Assembly (NCBI GenBank): GCA_030591505.1
Contig: JAUVAY010000012.1
Coordinates: 1-33,093 of the forward strand
Length of the DNA stretch: 33,093 nucleotides
From: Flavobacteriales bacterium
GTDB lineage: Bacteria > Bacteroidota > Bacteroidia > Flavobacteriales_D > JAHECK01
Direction: 5' to 3'
A model generated the notes under the pieces. It had not been told where the DNA came from. It was given only the letters and a program-made list of their open reading frames with translations, and searched no databases. Of this stretch, positions 16,943-26,685 are shown piece by piece (positions within the stretch are counted from its first letter, which is position 1; every line of letters begins with the position of its first letter). The position numbers and the translations under genes are program-made.

Positions 16943-19027
16943 TTAATGATATGCTTTAAGAATAACATATTGGTATTGTTCGTATACCTTCATGTTTTTC
17001 TTGGCATCCCATTTATAATCAGGTCCTTGAGTTAAAGAGTTTATAGCCACAATCCGAACTTTCGATTTATCAATACCATAGCTTTCTAAGGAAGATAGCA
17101 ATTTTTTCTCTGCTTCAGTAGCTCTTATTCTTGCAAGATTATCATTTGTATTGTAGGTTTTAGTCGGGACTTTAGATGCACTTCCTTCAATAGTAACTTC
17201 CACATAATCATACTTTTCCGTTCCTGCCTTAAGGTCTTCCATAAAGGCCTTAAATCCTGCTTCAGTAGCTGCTATGTTTGTTTGATTATACTGAAAATGT
17301 TCTTCAGATTTACCAATCAGGTTTTTATCCGTTCTTGTTCCAATCGGAATAACACCTATGCCAGTATCCGCACCTTCATCTTCATCTTCAACAATGGCAA
17401 TTCCTCCAACTTCAAGTGGGTTTAAATAAAGTTCTTTATGTAATTCCTGATAGGACGATTCGCAGGGTACAAAGTACTTTTCTTTATGTATAGAACTTTC
17501 TCCTTGGAAATAATTGATCTCATACTCCTGACATGGAGGTAAAATAATAACGTAGCCTCCATCCCTCATTCGTGGTACATACGAACTCGTTTCACCAGAT
17601 TCGAGATCTGTTACTTCAATAAACAAGTTAGTAGGTAAACTCTGTCCTTCGTGTGGATAAATAAACCCTTTAAGAACAGCTAATCCTTGACTTACGCTAA
17701 CTGGTAAATGAACAATGTAAAGATCATCACTTCCTAATCCTCCTGGTCTGTCAGAAGAAAAATAACCTCTTAAGCCATCAGGTGTTGTAACAAAGTACAT
17801 ATCATCATCACAAGTATTTAGTGGGTAACCAACATTTTCCGGCTTTGTCCATGTTCCATCCTCTTGGAGTGTAGTAAAAAAGATATCGAAGCCTCCCATT
17901 GATGTATGTCCTTTTGAACTAAAATATAATGTTCTTCCATCAGGGTGTATAAAAGGAGCCTCTTCATCCCATTCTGTATTGACTACATCACCTAAGTTTT
18001 TAGCTTTACTCCAATCACCATTCGGTAACTTTACAGATCGATAAAGATCTCTTTCACCTTCTCCTCCTGAGCGGTCACTAACGAAATACATCGTATTTCC
18101 ATCAGCTGAGAGGGCAACATGTGTTTCCCATGCATCTGAATTTACTTCGTGCGACATTTGAACGGGCTCTCCCCATATTTCACCTATTAAACTGCTTTCA
18201 TATACATTTCCGTTGTTTCCACTACTGATATATAAATATAAATGCTGACCATCAGGGGAGACATTTATTGTAGCAGTATGAGAACTGATTTCATTAATAT
18301 TCAAAATTTCCGGTGCCATCCATTGTTTTTCCTTGTTCCGATAGGATACATATACATCAGTGAAATAATTACCATAATTTTGATCTATAACATCCCAGTT
18401 AGAACTATCTTTTCGAATTCTATTTGTTGTATAATAAATGGCAGACTCGTCCAATGATATAACAGGTGAAACATCAGCAAATTCACTATTAATAACACTT
18501 CCTAAATTTTCAATTTCATATTTTTTAGGATTTGCAATTTGCTCTCTTGCTGAACTGATCATAGCAAGCTGATGAGAAATTAATGGCCGCATATAATGCT
18601 TATTGGAGATAAGATTTTCTAATTTAAGAAAAGTTGCTTCAGCACTATCTAGCTGTGAATTAATGTGATAAGCATGTGCTAAATGAAAATAGGATTCATA
18701 GGGTGCTTTTTTCTCTCTTGCATTCAAATAATCAAAATTCCCGGTGAGTTGACTGGATTTTATTAACCTTAAGTAGTCTAAGGCAACAAATTTATTTTCA
18801 TTAGAATTAAGATAGCTAAGGCCAAGTCTAAAGTTGATATTCGCATTATCAGGTTCCGCTTCATGTAATTCCAGCCAGAGAACTCCCGCATTTTTATTAA
18901 AGCGTTCTTCTTCTAAATGAAGCGCTTCACTAAATTTCTCGTAAAAACCATCATCATCATCATCTTGTGCATTGATAAAACTCCCAGATGTAAGGATAAA
19001 AAGTAGTAGGATCAGTCGTTTCGACAT
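16943..19027 (-). CDS. TPR - PD40 - CRD-like - OmpA-like C-terminal protein (PorE-like)
   Basis: Signal peptide MSKRLILLLFILTSGSFINAQ, TPR region, PD40 blades (YFVSDRSGGEGERDLY, YFSSKGHTSMGGFDIF, YFSSDRPGGLGSDDLY), then OmpA-like tail VTIEGSASKVPTKTYNTNDNLARIRATEAEKKL. Start at 19027. Confidence 0.85.
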   Translation of the reverse strand: MSKRLILLLFILTSGSFINAQDDDDDGFYEKFSEALHLEEERFNKNAGVLWLELHEAEPDNANINFRLGLSYLNSNENKFVALDYLRLIKSSQLTGNFDYLNAREKKAPYESYFHLAHAYHINSQLDSAEATFLKLENLISNKHYMRPLISHQLAMISSAREQIANPKKYEIENLGSVINSEFADVSPVISLDESAIYYTTNRIRKDSSNWDVIDQNYGNYFTDVYVSYRNKEKQWMAPEILNINEISSHTATINVSPDGQHLYLYISSGNNGNVYESSLIGEIWGEPVQMSHEVNSDAWETHVALSADGNTMYFVSDRSGGEGERDLYRSVKLPNGDWSKAKNLGDVVNTEWDEEAPFIHPDGRTLYFSSKGHTSMGGFDIFFTTLQEDGTWTKPENVGYPLNTCDDDMYFVTTPDGLRGYFSSDRPGGLGSDDLYIVHLPVSVSQGLAVLKGFIYPHEGQSLPTNLFIEVTDLESGETSSYVPRMRDGGYVIILPPCQEYEINYFQGESSIHKEKYFVPCESSYQELHKELYLNPLEVGGIAIVEDEDEGADTGIGVIPIGTRTDKNLIGKSEEHFQYNQTNIAATEAGFKAFMEDLKAGTEKYDYVEVTIEGSASKVPTKTYNTNDNLARIRATEAEKKLLSSLESYGIDKSKVRIVAINSLTQGPDYKWDAKKNMKVYEQYQYVILKAYH

Positions 19028-19088
19028 AGTTATTTTGTTTAACTCAATATAATGAGCTAAGATAGAAGAAAAATTCAAAATTTAGTAT

Positions 19089-20393
19089 CTAAAATTCTCG
19101 CTCAGGATCAAAGTTTTCAAGGTAGTCAGCAACCCTTCGGACAAACATTCCACCTAATGCACCATCAACAACTCTGTGGTCATAAGCATGACTTAAGATC
19201 ATCATATGTCTTATAGCAATAACGTCTCCTTGTGGGGTTTCTAATACCACTGGTTTTTTGCGAATAGCACCTAAGGCCATGATCGCTACTTGTGGTTGAT
19301 TTATAATAGGTGTCCCAGATATATTACCAAATGTTCCAACATTTGTAACTGTATAAGTACCGCCTGAAATATCATCCGGACTCAATTTGTTATTTCGTGC
19401 TTTTGTAGCAAGACCATTCACCTGTTTTGTTAGTCCAACCAAGGATAATTGATCTGCATTTTTAATTACAGGAACGATGAGATTGCCACTTGGTAAGGCT
19501 GCAGCCATCCCAATATTTATATTCTTTCGTTTTATGATCTTATCACCATCAACTATGATGTTTATAAGAGGGAAGTCCTTGATAGCTTTTACAATAGCTT
19601 CGATAAATAGTGGAGTATAAGTGATTTTCTCACCTTCACGTTCTATAAATTTATTCTTATTTCGATTTCTCCACTGTACAATGTTAGTAACATCGGCTTC
19701 TACAAAAGAGGTTACATGGGGTGAAGTTTGCTTAGACATCACCATGTGATCAGCTATAAGCTTACGCATTCGGTCCATCTCTATCACTTCATCGCCATTA
19801 TCTAATATAACAGGAACTGCTGCCGGTTTTGCTGCCGTTTTATTGCTTGTTACTGGTGCCGCTTTTATAATTGCTGCATCACTTCTTGATTCAAGGTAGT
19901 GGATCATGTCCTTCTTGGTTACCCTTCCATCTTTACCACTGCCATTAACTTGAGTCAACTCATCCATTCCGATTCCTTCTTCCTTAGCAATGTTTCTAAC
20001 TAAAGGAGAATAAAATCGTCCGTTTGAATCTGCTTTTACCACAATAGGTTCAATGCTGCTTTTTGCTACTACAACTTCTGCTACTACAGCTTCTGCTTCC
20101 ACAACTGCAGCAGGTTCGATTGGGCTTTTAATAGCGGGAGTCGAAACTTCAGCTTCCGCTTCTATGATAGCAAACGCTTGTCCAACCTGAACAACATCCC
20201 CATCATTGAATAATTTCTTAATCAATTTACCTTCATATTCAGAAGGAACCTCATTATCTACCTTATCTGTTGCGATATTTACAATGAATTCATCCGCCTC
20301 TACATGATCACCCTCTTCCTTTAACCATTCAACGATTGTTGCTTCGGTTACACTTTCACCCATTTTGGGTAGTAATAATTCTACTTGAGCCAT
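19089..20393 (-). CDS. 2-oxo acid dehydrogenase complex E2 component (dihydrolipoyl acyltransferase)
   Basis: Lipoyl domain with EFIVNIATDKVDNEVPSEYEG, E3-binding domain YSPLVRNIAKEEGIGMDELTQVNGSGKDGRVTKKDMIHYL, catalytic motif YDHRVVDGALGG. Confidence 0.96.
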   Translation of the reverse strand: MAQVELLLPKMGESVTEATIVEWLKEEGDHVEADEFIVNIATDKVDNEVPSEYEGKLIKKLFNDGDVVQVGQAFAIIEAEAEVSTPAIKSPIEPAAVVEAEAVVAEVVVAKSSIEPIVVKADSNGRFYSPLVRNIAKEEGIGMDELTQVNGSGKDGRVTKKDMIHYLESRSDAAIIKAAPVTSNKTAAKPAAVPVILDNGDEVIEMDRMRKLIADHMVMSKQTSPHVTSFVEADVTNIVQWRNRNKNKFIEREGEKITYTPLFIEAIVKAIKDFPLINIIVDGDKIIKRKNINIGMAAALPSGNLIVPVIKNADQLSLVGLTKQVNGLATKARNNKLSPDDISGGTYTVTNVGTFGNISGTPIINQPQVAIMALGAIRKKPVVLETPQGDVIAIRHMMILSHAYDHRVVDGALGGMFVRRVADYLENFDPEREF

Positions 20394-20413
20394 GCCTTTG
20401 CAATATTTGTACG

Positions 20414-20421
20414 CAAAATTA
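20414..20421 (-). promoter_or_regulatory. Bacteroidota -7 element TAnnTTTG upstream of the E2 gene
   Basis: Exact TAATTTTG on the minus strand, 20 nt upstream of the ATG. Confidence 0.45.
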
Positions 20422-20481
20422 CGGGAAAATTACCAATCCTAGCTTTGCTTTAATGCTAAAATGATGTTTTATTTCTATTTA

Positions 20482-22425
20482 TCAGGAACCCAATAACTTC
20501 AGCCCCTTCATAATGATCCTTAAATCAGTGCTTAAATTGTAATCTTTGGCATAAATAACATTTAACTTACTCGCGAAAATTTGGTCATTATTGTTAGGTA
20601 ATCCGCTTATAGGACTCAATACTCCTGGTCGAATAGGTGGTAATTGATCAATTTTTGATGAATCCGACTTAGAATAACCTACCCAGCTTTTTTTTCCGAT
20701 CAGCACTTGAAAGATATTTCTTAAAAAGTGATTGGGCGATTTTACAATAAATAAGAGAATTGGGAAGAGCAAGATAAATAGAAGTGAAAAACTAATATCT
20801 AAACTGCGTTTTGTTCTTTTATTTTTTGCTCGATTAATCGAATTCACATCCAACATATAGAAATCACCTTCCGATTCGATCGAATTGCTACCAATTATAT
20901 ATAAACTCTCAGGTGGAGCTATTTTACATATTATACCAGGATCGAGGGTCGACATAGAATGAATGATCAATTGAGAACTAAGGTCCTTTGCGCAGAAAAT
21001 CACTTCGTTTATCTTATAAACAGTAACGATCTCTTTTAATTGATCGATCGGTCCTGCAAATCGCCCCTTATCAAAATCACTTTTCGGACTTACCTGTGTG
21101 AAATTATAGCTAGATCTTGTCGACTGACGAATGATATTTCTTACTCTTTCTGATTCATCCAGTGCACCTATAATCGCATAGCGCTTTATTTTACTCCTCA
21201 GAAAGGAATAACCTTTTACCTTAAATAAACTAAGTAGTAATCGGCTTATTGTAAAGCCTAAAAGTACAGCGATGAACCCTAAAAGTATGATCGCTCTTGA
21301 AAAACGGAGATCTTCTGGCAAAAGTGCATAAAGGACTAATATGAATAAGGTTCCAATGCTTAGTCCTTTAAAAATACTTCTAAACTTAACGGGTTTATCA
21401 TAAACTCCTGAAAAGTAAACAGTGATCATCCATATTGCCGCATAGCTTATAAATGCAATACTGGTAATGTCGCTCTGGTAGGTCTTTGAACTATATTCTT
21501 CGTAAGCGTTTTTTACCAGATATAGAAGGAAAAGAATCATGGAAAAATCGATTACAGGTAAGATCGTCCTGCGAATAAACTGCGTTAATAAAGCAACACC
21601 CGCCCTGAAATAGATGGCAAGGTTTATTACCGATTGATACAATTTTGCGTTTTTTACTGAGAAATGCTTGTTGGCAAAAATGATCATCGCCTGATAAAAC
21701 ATCATTACATAATTGATCGAACCTTTTTTGGTGCTTTCTCCCTTATAATGGATAATTCGCGTCTCCGGAAAATAAGTATTCTTATAGCCACCTTTTATTA
21801 TTCGATAAGAAAGGTCGATATCTTCACCATACATGAAAAAAGTTTCATCCAGCCACCCTATCTTATCGAGTACTGATTTTCTCATAAACATGTAAGCCCC
21901 TGATAATACATCTATAGTATGGGTCTTATCGTTTGACAAATTACCCATATAGTATTTTGCAAATCGTTCTGATTTTGGGAAGAGTGCTGTAAGTCCGGTA
22001 ATTTTGTAAAATGAAACCTCGGGAGTAGGTAAACCACGCTTTGATTCAGGTAAATAATGACCATTTCCATCCAGCATTTTAACACCCAGACCACCGGTTT
22101 CTGGGTGTTCATCCATAAATTGAATGCATTTGGAAAAAGTATCTTCTTCTACCACAGTATCAGGATTCAACAATAGAATATATTTCCCAATACTTTTTTC
22201 TATAGCAAGGTTATTCCCCTTTGAAAAACCAAGGTTTTCCTTGCTTTCTATCAACTTTACCCATGGAAATTTTTCCTTTACCATGGCTACCGAAGTATCA
22301 ACCGAAGCGTTATCAACTACCCAAACTTCAGCTTCTATGCCAACAATGGCTTTTTCTACTGAAAACAGGCATTGCTCCAAAAAGTAGGACACATTATAAT
22401 TAACGATGACGATGGATAAGTTCAT
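20482..22425 (-). CDS. Family 2 glycosyltransferase fused to a membrane / sugar-phosphate-transferase-like C-terminal region
   Basis: N-terminal GT2 (SIVIVNYNVSYFLEQCLFSVEKA...VVDNASVDTS...LLLNPDTVVEEDTF...FMYGEDIDLSYRI), then TM helices, CoA-binding-like segment (KRYAIIGALDESERVRNIIRQ), then KRSLDISFSLLFILLFPILLFI and LPPIRPGVLSPISG...DYNLSTDLRIIMKGLKLL. Confidence 0.85.
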   Translation of the reverse strand: MNLSIVIVNYNVSYFLEQCLFSVEKAIVGIEAEVWVVDNASVDTSVAMVKEKFPWVKLIESKENLGFSKGNNLAIEKSIGKYILLLNPDTVVEEDTFSKCIQFMDEHPETGGLGVKMLDGNGHYLPESKRGLPTPEVSFYKITGLTALFPKSERFAKYYMGNLSNDKTHTIDVLSGAYMFMRKSVLDKIGWLDETFFMYGEDIDLSYRIIKGGYKNTYFPETRIIHYKGESTKKGSINYVMMFYQAMIIFANKHFSVKNAKLYQSVINLAIYFRAGVALLTQFIRRTILPVIDFSMILFLLYLVKNAYEEYSSKTYQSDITSIAFISYAAIWMITVYFSGVYDKPVKFRSIFKGLSIGTLFILVLYALLPEDLRFSRAIILLGFIAVLLGFTISRLLLSLFKVKGYSFLRSKIKRYAIIGALDESERVRNIIRQSTRSSYNFTQVSPKSDFDKGRFAGPIDQLKEIVTVYKINEVIFCAKDLSSQLIIHSMSTLDPGIICKIAPPESLYIIGSNSIESEGDFYMLDVNSINRAKNKRTKRSLDISFSLLFILLFPILLFIVKSPNHFLRNIFQVLIGKKSWVGYSKSDSSKIDQLPPIRPGVLSPISGLPNNNDQIFASKLNVIYAKDYNLSTDLRIIMKGLKLLGS

Positions 22426-22426
22426 C

Positions 22427-23053
22427 CTACGATTGTTTATGAAGGGTGTTTTGGTAAGGTGTCCTTTGTAAGATAGACCTACCCAATGTTATTTCATCAA
22501 TATATTCAAGTTCATCCCCAATAGAAACTCCTCTTGCAATGGTGGAAATTTCAATTTCCTGATCCTGCAGTTTTCTATACAAGTAAAATGCGGTTGTGTC
22601 CCCTTCCATAGTAGTGCTTAAGGCCAAGATGAGTTCTTTTATTTTTGGAGCGTTATTTACTCTCGATAACAACTCAGTGATCCGTAGGTCATTAGGTCCG
22701 ATACCATCTAAAGGAGAAATTATTCCACCCAGTACATGGTAAACGCCCTTGAACTGACTGGTAGATTCAATGGCCATCACATCTCTTATGTCTTCAACTA
22801 CGCAAACAAGACCATGATCCCTGGATGAATTACTGCAAACTTTACACTTTTTTTCATCCGAGAGATTATAACATGTGTCACATAATTGAATCGATTTTTT
22901 TAACTCATCAATTGCATGAACAAAGTCAGAAACCTCACTATTACTTCTTTTTAAAAGAGAAAGTGAAAGGCGTAATGCTGTTTTCTTTCCTATACCCGGT
23001 AAAGAAGCAATCTGATCAACAGCATTTTCCAATATTTTAGATGGAATATTCAT
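22427..23053 (-). CDS. recR: Recombination mediator protein RecR
   Basis: HhH LASLPGIGKKTALRL-type, C4 zinc finger CDTCYNLSDEKKCKVC, Toprim VCVVEDIRDVMAIE, LALSTTMEGDTTAFYL. Confidence 0.96.
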   Translation of the reverse strand: MNIPSKILENAVDQIASLPGIGKKTALRLSLSLLKRSNSEVSDFVHAIDELKKSIQLCDTCYNLSDEKKCKVCSNSSRDHGLVCVVEDIRDVMAIESTSQFKGVYHVLGGIISPLDGIGPNDLRITELLSRVNNAPKIKELILALSTTMEGDTTAFYLYRKLQDQEIEISTIARGVSIGDELEYIDEITLGRSILQRTPYQNTLHKQS

Positions 23054-23118
23054 CGCTTGGCAAGTTTACTGCTTTTTATAATTAATTGACTCTCTAAATA
23101 TTAAAAAAAAATAAAAAG

Positions 23119-23247
23119 TAACACAGAGTTGCACAGAAAAAAATAGGGAGTTGAACAAAGAATAAGATTTATTCTAAAATGCGTTTTACATGAAGGTTCC
23201 CTTAAGCCCCTCGGACCTTTATGCATTCTGTGGGTAGCTTTGTGATA
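23119..23247. repeat. Intergenic palindromic multi-hairpin element (REP/MITE-like), type CACAGA
   Basis: Outer arms TAACACAGAGTTGCACAGA and TCTGTGGGTAGCTTTGTGATA; inner hairpins AGAATAA-GAT-TTATTCT and AAGGTTCC...GGACCTT. Confidence 0.6.
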
Positions 23248-23252
23248 TTATT

Positions 23253-24047
23253 TTATTCAATAAGCTCAACTTGATCACCAAGCCTGATCGTACCCATTTC
23301 TTCAGCAATAGCATTCATTCCAAAAAGGACTTTATTATCCACTAAGCGGATCTTGCCAAGGTCATTTAATACACTGTTTCCGGCAATTCCGGTAGTAGGG
23401 TCGATATTGGTTACAATACATCGTGCACAAGGTTTGGCAATTCGAATTACCACTCCACCTATCCTAATGCGTTTCCATTGATCTTCTTCCCATGGAATGT
23501 TATGTTCAATAACAATATTAGGACGAAAATGATCCATGCTTATAGGCGACGAGATAGTTGAATTAAAGGCCTCAAGAGAAGCCGTATTGCAAATTAAAAT
23601 AGGATAACCATCTGCAAAACTCACCAATTCATCTTTCGCTGCATAGTCAGGATTGATATGTCGGTGATCGCTTTCATCCATATAGACAAAACGAAGCTTT
23701 TCACCAATTTGATCCGAGATCCAATCATCCAGTTCCGTGTTAATAAAACGGTGGGATGTGACTTCTGTGCCCCATATTCCAACAGTTGTTTTATCTAATC
23801 GTAGTTCGAAAGGATGTTTGATCAGCTGATCGCTTCTTTTATCTTTCAGGATAATGAAATCTTCATTAATACCCGCTTCGATCTGACTTAAAAGGGGGTA
23901 GGATCGTTGGCTTACAAACTTATTATTCTTATCAATTAACATTAATCTCCTGTCATCTTTTAATCCACGGTTTTGGATTTCCGAAAATGCTAAGTGATTT
24001 CCGGCTAGTGCCTTAACAGGATAGTGAATAATATCTGATATCTTCAT
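23253..24047 (-). CDS. MOSC domain protein (MOSC_N beta-barrel + MOSC)
   Basis: ISDIIHYPVKALAGNHLAFSEIQNRGLKDDRRLMLID (MOSC_N), FRPNIVIE...KPCARCIVTNIDPTTG (MOSC). Confidence 0.93.
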   Translation of the reverse strand: MKISDIIHYPVKALAGNHLAFSEIQNRGLKDDRRLMLIDKNNKFVSQRSYPLLSQIEAGINEDFIILKDKRSDQLIKHPFELRLDKTTVGIWGTEVTSHRFINTELDDWISDQIGEKLRFVYMDESDHRHINPDYAAKDELVSFADGYPILICNTASLEAFNSTISSPISMDHFRPNIVIEHNIPWEEDQWKRIRIGGVVIRIAKPCARCIVTNIDPTTGIAGNSVLNDLGKIRLVDNKVLFGMNAIAEEMGTIRLGDQVELIE

Positions 24048-24110
24048 ACTTTTAGTTTATCAAATAACCTTAATTATTCTAAATTTATCTTTTAATTTAA
24101 AACTGCTTGG

Positions 24111-26681
24111 TTGAATTTTAGGATTCATAAATATACATTAATTATTCCTGTGCTCTTTCTATTCGTTTCCGCGTTTAGTCAAGAAATGACAAGGGTAAAA
24201 GGACGTGTTATAGATGCTTCTACTGGAGAGCCTATTCCTTTTGCTGCTGTCGCATTTAAAGGGAAAAATATAGGAACAAGCACAGATTTTTCCGGTGACT
24301 TCTACCTTGAATCGGGATTTGCTTCTAAAGTATTGGTTATAACCTCATTGGGCTATCAGAAAGTAGAGTTATTGATCACGATGGGTAGTAATAATTATGG
24401 ACTTAAGATCAGGTTAAAAGCCAATAATATAGAATTAGATGAAGTAAACATCGTTTCTGAAAAGAAGAGAAAAAAATACCGTAAGAAAGGAAACCCTGCT
24501 GTTATGTTGATACGGGAGGTGATTAAAAATAGAGATCAAAACCGAATATCAAGTTTGGATTCATACTCTATTGATCGTTATCGAAAAATTGGAGTAGATA
24601 TTAATAATATTACTGAGCGGTTTACTAAAAACCCTCTGTTTAATGGCATACAGGAGATATTCGACTATGTAGATACTTCTGAAGTGAATGGCAAGCCCTA
24701 TTTACCTGTTTATATTAATGAATCAATTTCTCGGATCTATGAACAAAAAAAACCATCGAAACACAAGGAAATTGTTTTAGCCGAACATTCAGTTGGATTT
24801 GAAGAGATAATTGACGGGGAGGGAATAGCCGATATGATGGGAGTGATTTATAAAGAGATAGATATATACGAAGGAAGTATCTCTTTTTTAAGTAAGGATT
24901 TTGTAAGTCCAATATCCAATATAGCTCCGTCAGTCTACCGCTTTTATATAATGGATACAGTGATGGTGGAAGAAACCAAGACAGTTGAGTTGGGTTTTAT
25001 TCCTCGAAATGACGCAGCAAATGCATTTAAAGGAAAAATTTGGGTAAGCCTTGATTCTACTTATGCTGTAAAGAAAGTAGAACTTGGGAAAATGGATAAG
25101 ATGAACCTTAACTGGGTTAACACCTTTTTTATAGAGCTTCATTTTAGCAAATTTGAAGGACTGGGTATGTTTTTAACCGAGAGTCATTCTACTATCGATT
25201 TTAACCTGGCTTCAACAGGTGTAGGTGCAGGTATTTATGGTAAAAATTCCTTTTATTATAAAAACCTTCAAAGCGGTATTGAAATTCCGGATAGTATTCT
25301 TTCTATGCCAGAAGAGATGGAAAAAGAGATCGGCTATGATCAAATGGATGAGGAGTTCTGGATAAGCGAACGTTTTGTTCCTTTAAGTAAATCTGAAGAG
25401 CAGATCAAGATAATGAGCGACCATATCCAATCACTTCCCTCATTTAAAACTTTTTATACCGTTGTTAAAATGTTTTTGGATGGATATTGGGATTTTGGTA
25501 AAATATCTGTAGGTCCGGTAGGAAGTATTTACTCTTTTAATGATATAGAAGGAAGTCGAATTCAGATTGGCTTACGAACCACTGAAGAAATGAGTTATAA
25601 TTGGGAAGTGGGAGCGTACGGGGCTTATGGGTTTAATGATAAGGAATGGAAATATGGTGGGAGATTAAAGCATTATTGGAGCAGAGAGAAAAGAAATTAT
25701 TTTAGTGTTCAATACAGAAGGGATTATGAATTTCCGGGTACTAAAGATGCAAGCTTATCAGGGGGGAACTTTTTTGTCTCTTTTAAAAGAGGTGCCTTGG
25801 ATAAAATGATAGACTTTAGAAATTTCGAATCTAATTTTAGTTGGGAGTTTGGAAAAGATCTTCAGACGGTGTTTATAGGTAAAGTTATTGAACAAAGAGG
25901 ATTAGGGTCTTTAGAGTTTATTAAAGTTGAGAATGGAGAAGAGGAAGTGATCGATAAATTTGATACTTGGGAAGTTGGAATTAAACAACGTTATGCACCC
26001 AATCAAAAGTACTACCAAGGCGATTATTTCCGATCACAGATCGTAACGAAATACCCGATTTTTGAGTTGAATTACAGCTACGGTCAAAGTTTTGATCCTA
26101 CTTTCGAAATGCAATATCATAAGTTGAACCTTAGATTGTATAAGAGAAATACAATGGGAATATTAGGCTATAATGATATTTTTATTGAAACAGAGAAAAC
26201 CTTCGGAGATGGCATTCCCTTTTTATTTATGAAAATGCATACTGCAAACCAAACTTATACTTTTGAGAATTATGGGGCCAATATGATGAACTACTTAGAG
26301 TTTGTTTCCGATCAGTATGTGTACTTGATCTTTACTCATTATTTTGATGGACTGTTTTTGAATCAAATTCCATTATTTAAACGATTAAAATGGAGAACGC
26401 TGGTTTCTGGGCGATTATTATATGGAGGTGTTACAAAGAATAATGATCCGGACCAAACGGATGGCTTGGTCCAGTTTCCAACAGATGTTGATGGATATCC
26501 AACAACATTTTCATTGGAAGAAAAGCCTTATGTTGAAGCAAGTATTGGAATTGAGAATATTTTTAATTTAATTCGAATTGATTTAGTAAAGCGATTCACT
26601 TACCTTGAGAACCCTAATATCCCTGATGTTGGTGGTGTTCGGGGACTTGGACTTCGATTTAGTTTCCGATTTAACTTTTAA
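24111..26681 (+). CDS. DUF5686 / CarboxypepD_reg-like domain outer membrane protein
   Basis: Signal peptide; VKGRVIDASTGEPIPFAAVAFKGKNIGTSTDFSGDFYLES plug-like domain; long beta-rich barrel ending GVRGLGLRFSFRFNF. TTG start. Confidence 0.88.
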   Translation: MNFRIHKYTLIIPVLFLFVSAFSQEMTRVKGRVIDASTGEPIPFAAVAFKGKNIGTSTDFSGDFYLESGFASKVLVITSLGYQKVELLITMGSNNYGLKIRLKANNIELDEVNIVSEKKRKKYRKKGNPAVMLIREVIKNRDQNRISSLDSYSIDRYRKIGVDINNITERFTKNPLFNGIQEIFDYVDTSEVNGKPYLPVYINESISRIYEQKKPSKHKEIVLAEHSVGFEEIIDGEGIADMMGVIYKEIDIYEGSISFLSKDFVSPISNIAPSVYRFYIMDTVMVEETKTVELGFIPRNDAANAFKGKIWVSLDSTYAVKKVELGKMDKMNLNWVNTFFIELHFSKFEGLGMFLTESHSTIDFNLASTGVGAGIYGKNSFYYKNLQSGIEIPDSILSMPEEMEKEIGYDQMDEEFWISERFVPLSKSEEQIKIMSDHIQSLPSFKTFYTVVKMFLDGYWDFGKISVGPVGSIYSFNDIEGSRIQIGLRTTEEMSYNWEVGAYGAYGFNDKEWKYGGRLKHYWSREKRNYFSVQYRRDYEFPGTKDASLSGGNFFVSFKRGALDKMIDFRNFESNFSWEFGKDLQTVFIGKVIEQRGLGSLEFIKVENGEEEVIDKFDTWEVGIKQRYAPNQKYYQGDYFRSQIVTKYPIFELNYSYGQSFDPTFEMQYHKLNLRLYKRNTMGILGYNDIFIETEKTFGDGIPFLFMKMHTANQTYTFENYGANMMNYLEFVSDQYVYLIFTHYFDGLFLNQIPLFKRLKWRTLVSGRLLYGGVTKNNDPDQTDGLVQFPTDVDGYPTTFSLEEKPYVEASIGIENIFNLIRIDLVKRFTYLENPNIPDVGGVRGLGLRFSFRFNF

Positions 26682-26685
26682 ATTT

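Noticed and set aside
26605-26685. Upstream start for the sodium:solute symporter
   Set aside because: The region codes for the conserved C-terminal strands of the DUF5686 protein; ATG 26686 fits the SSS N-terminus.
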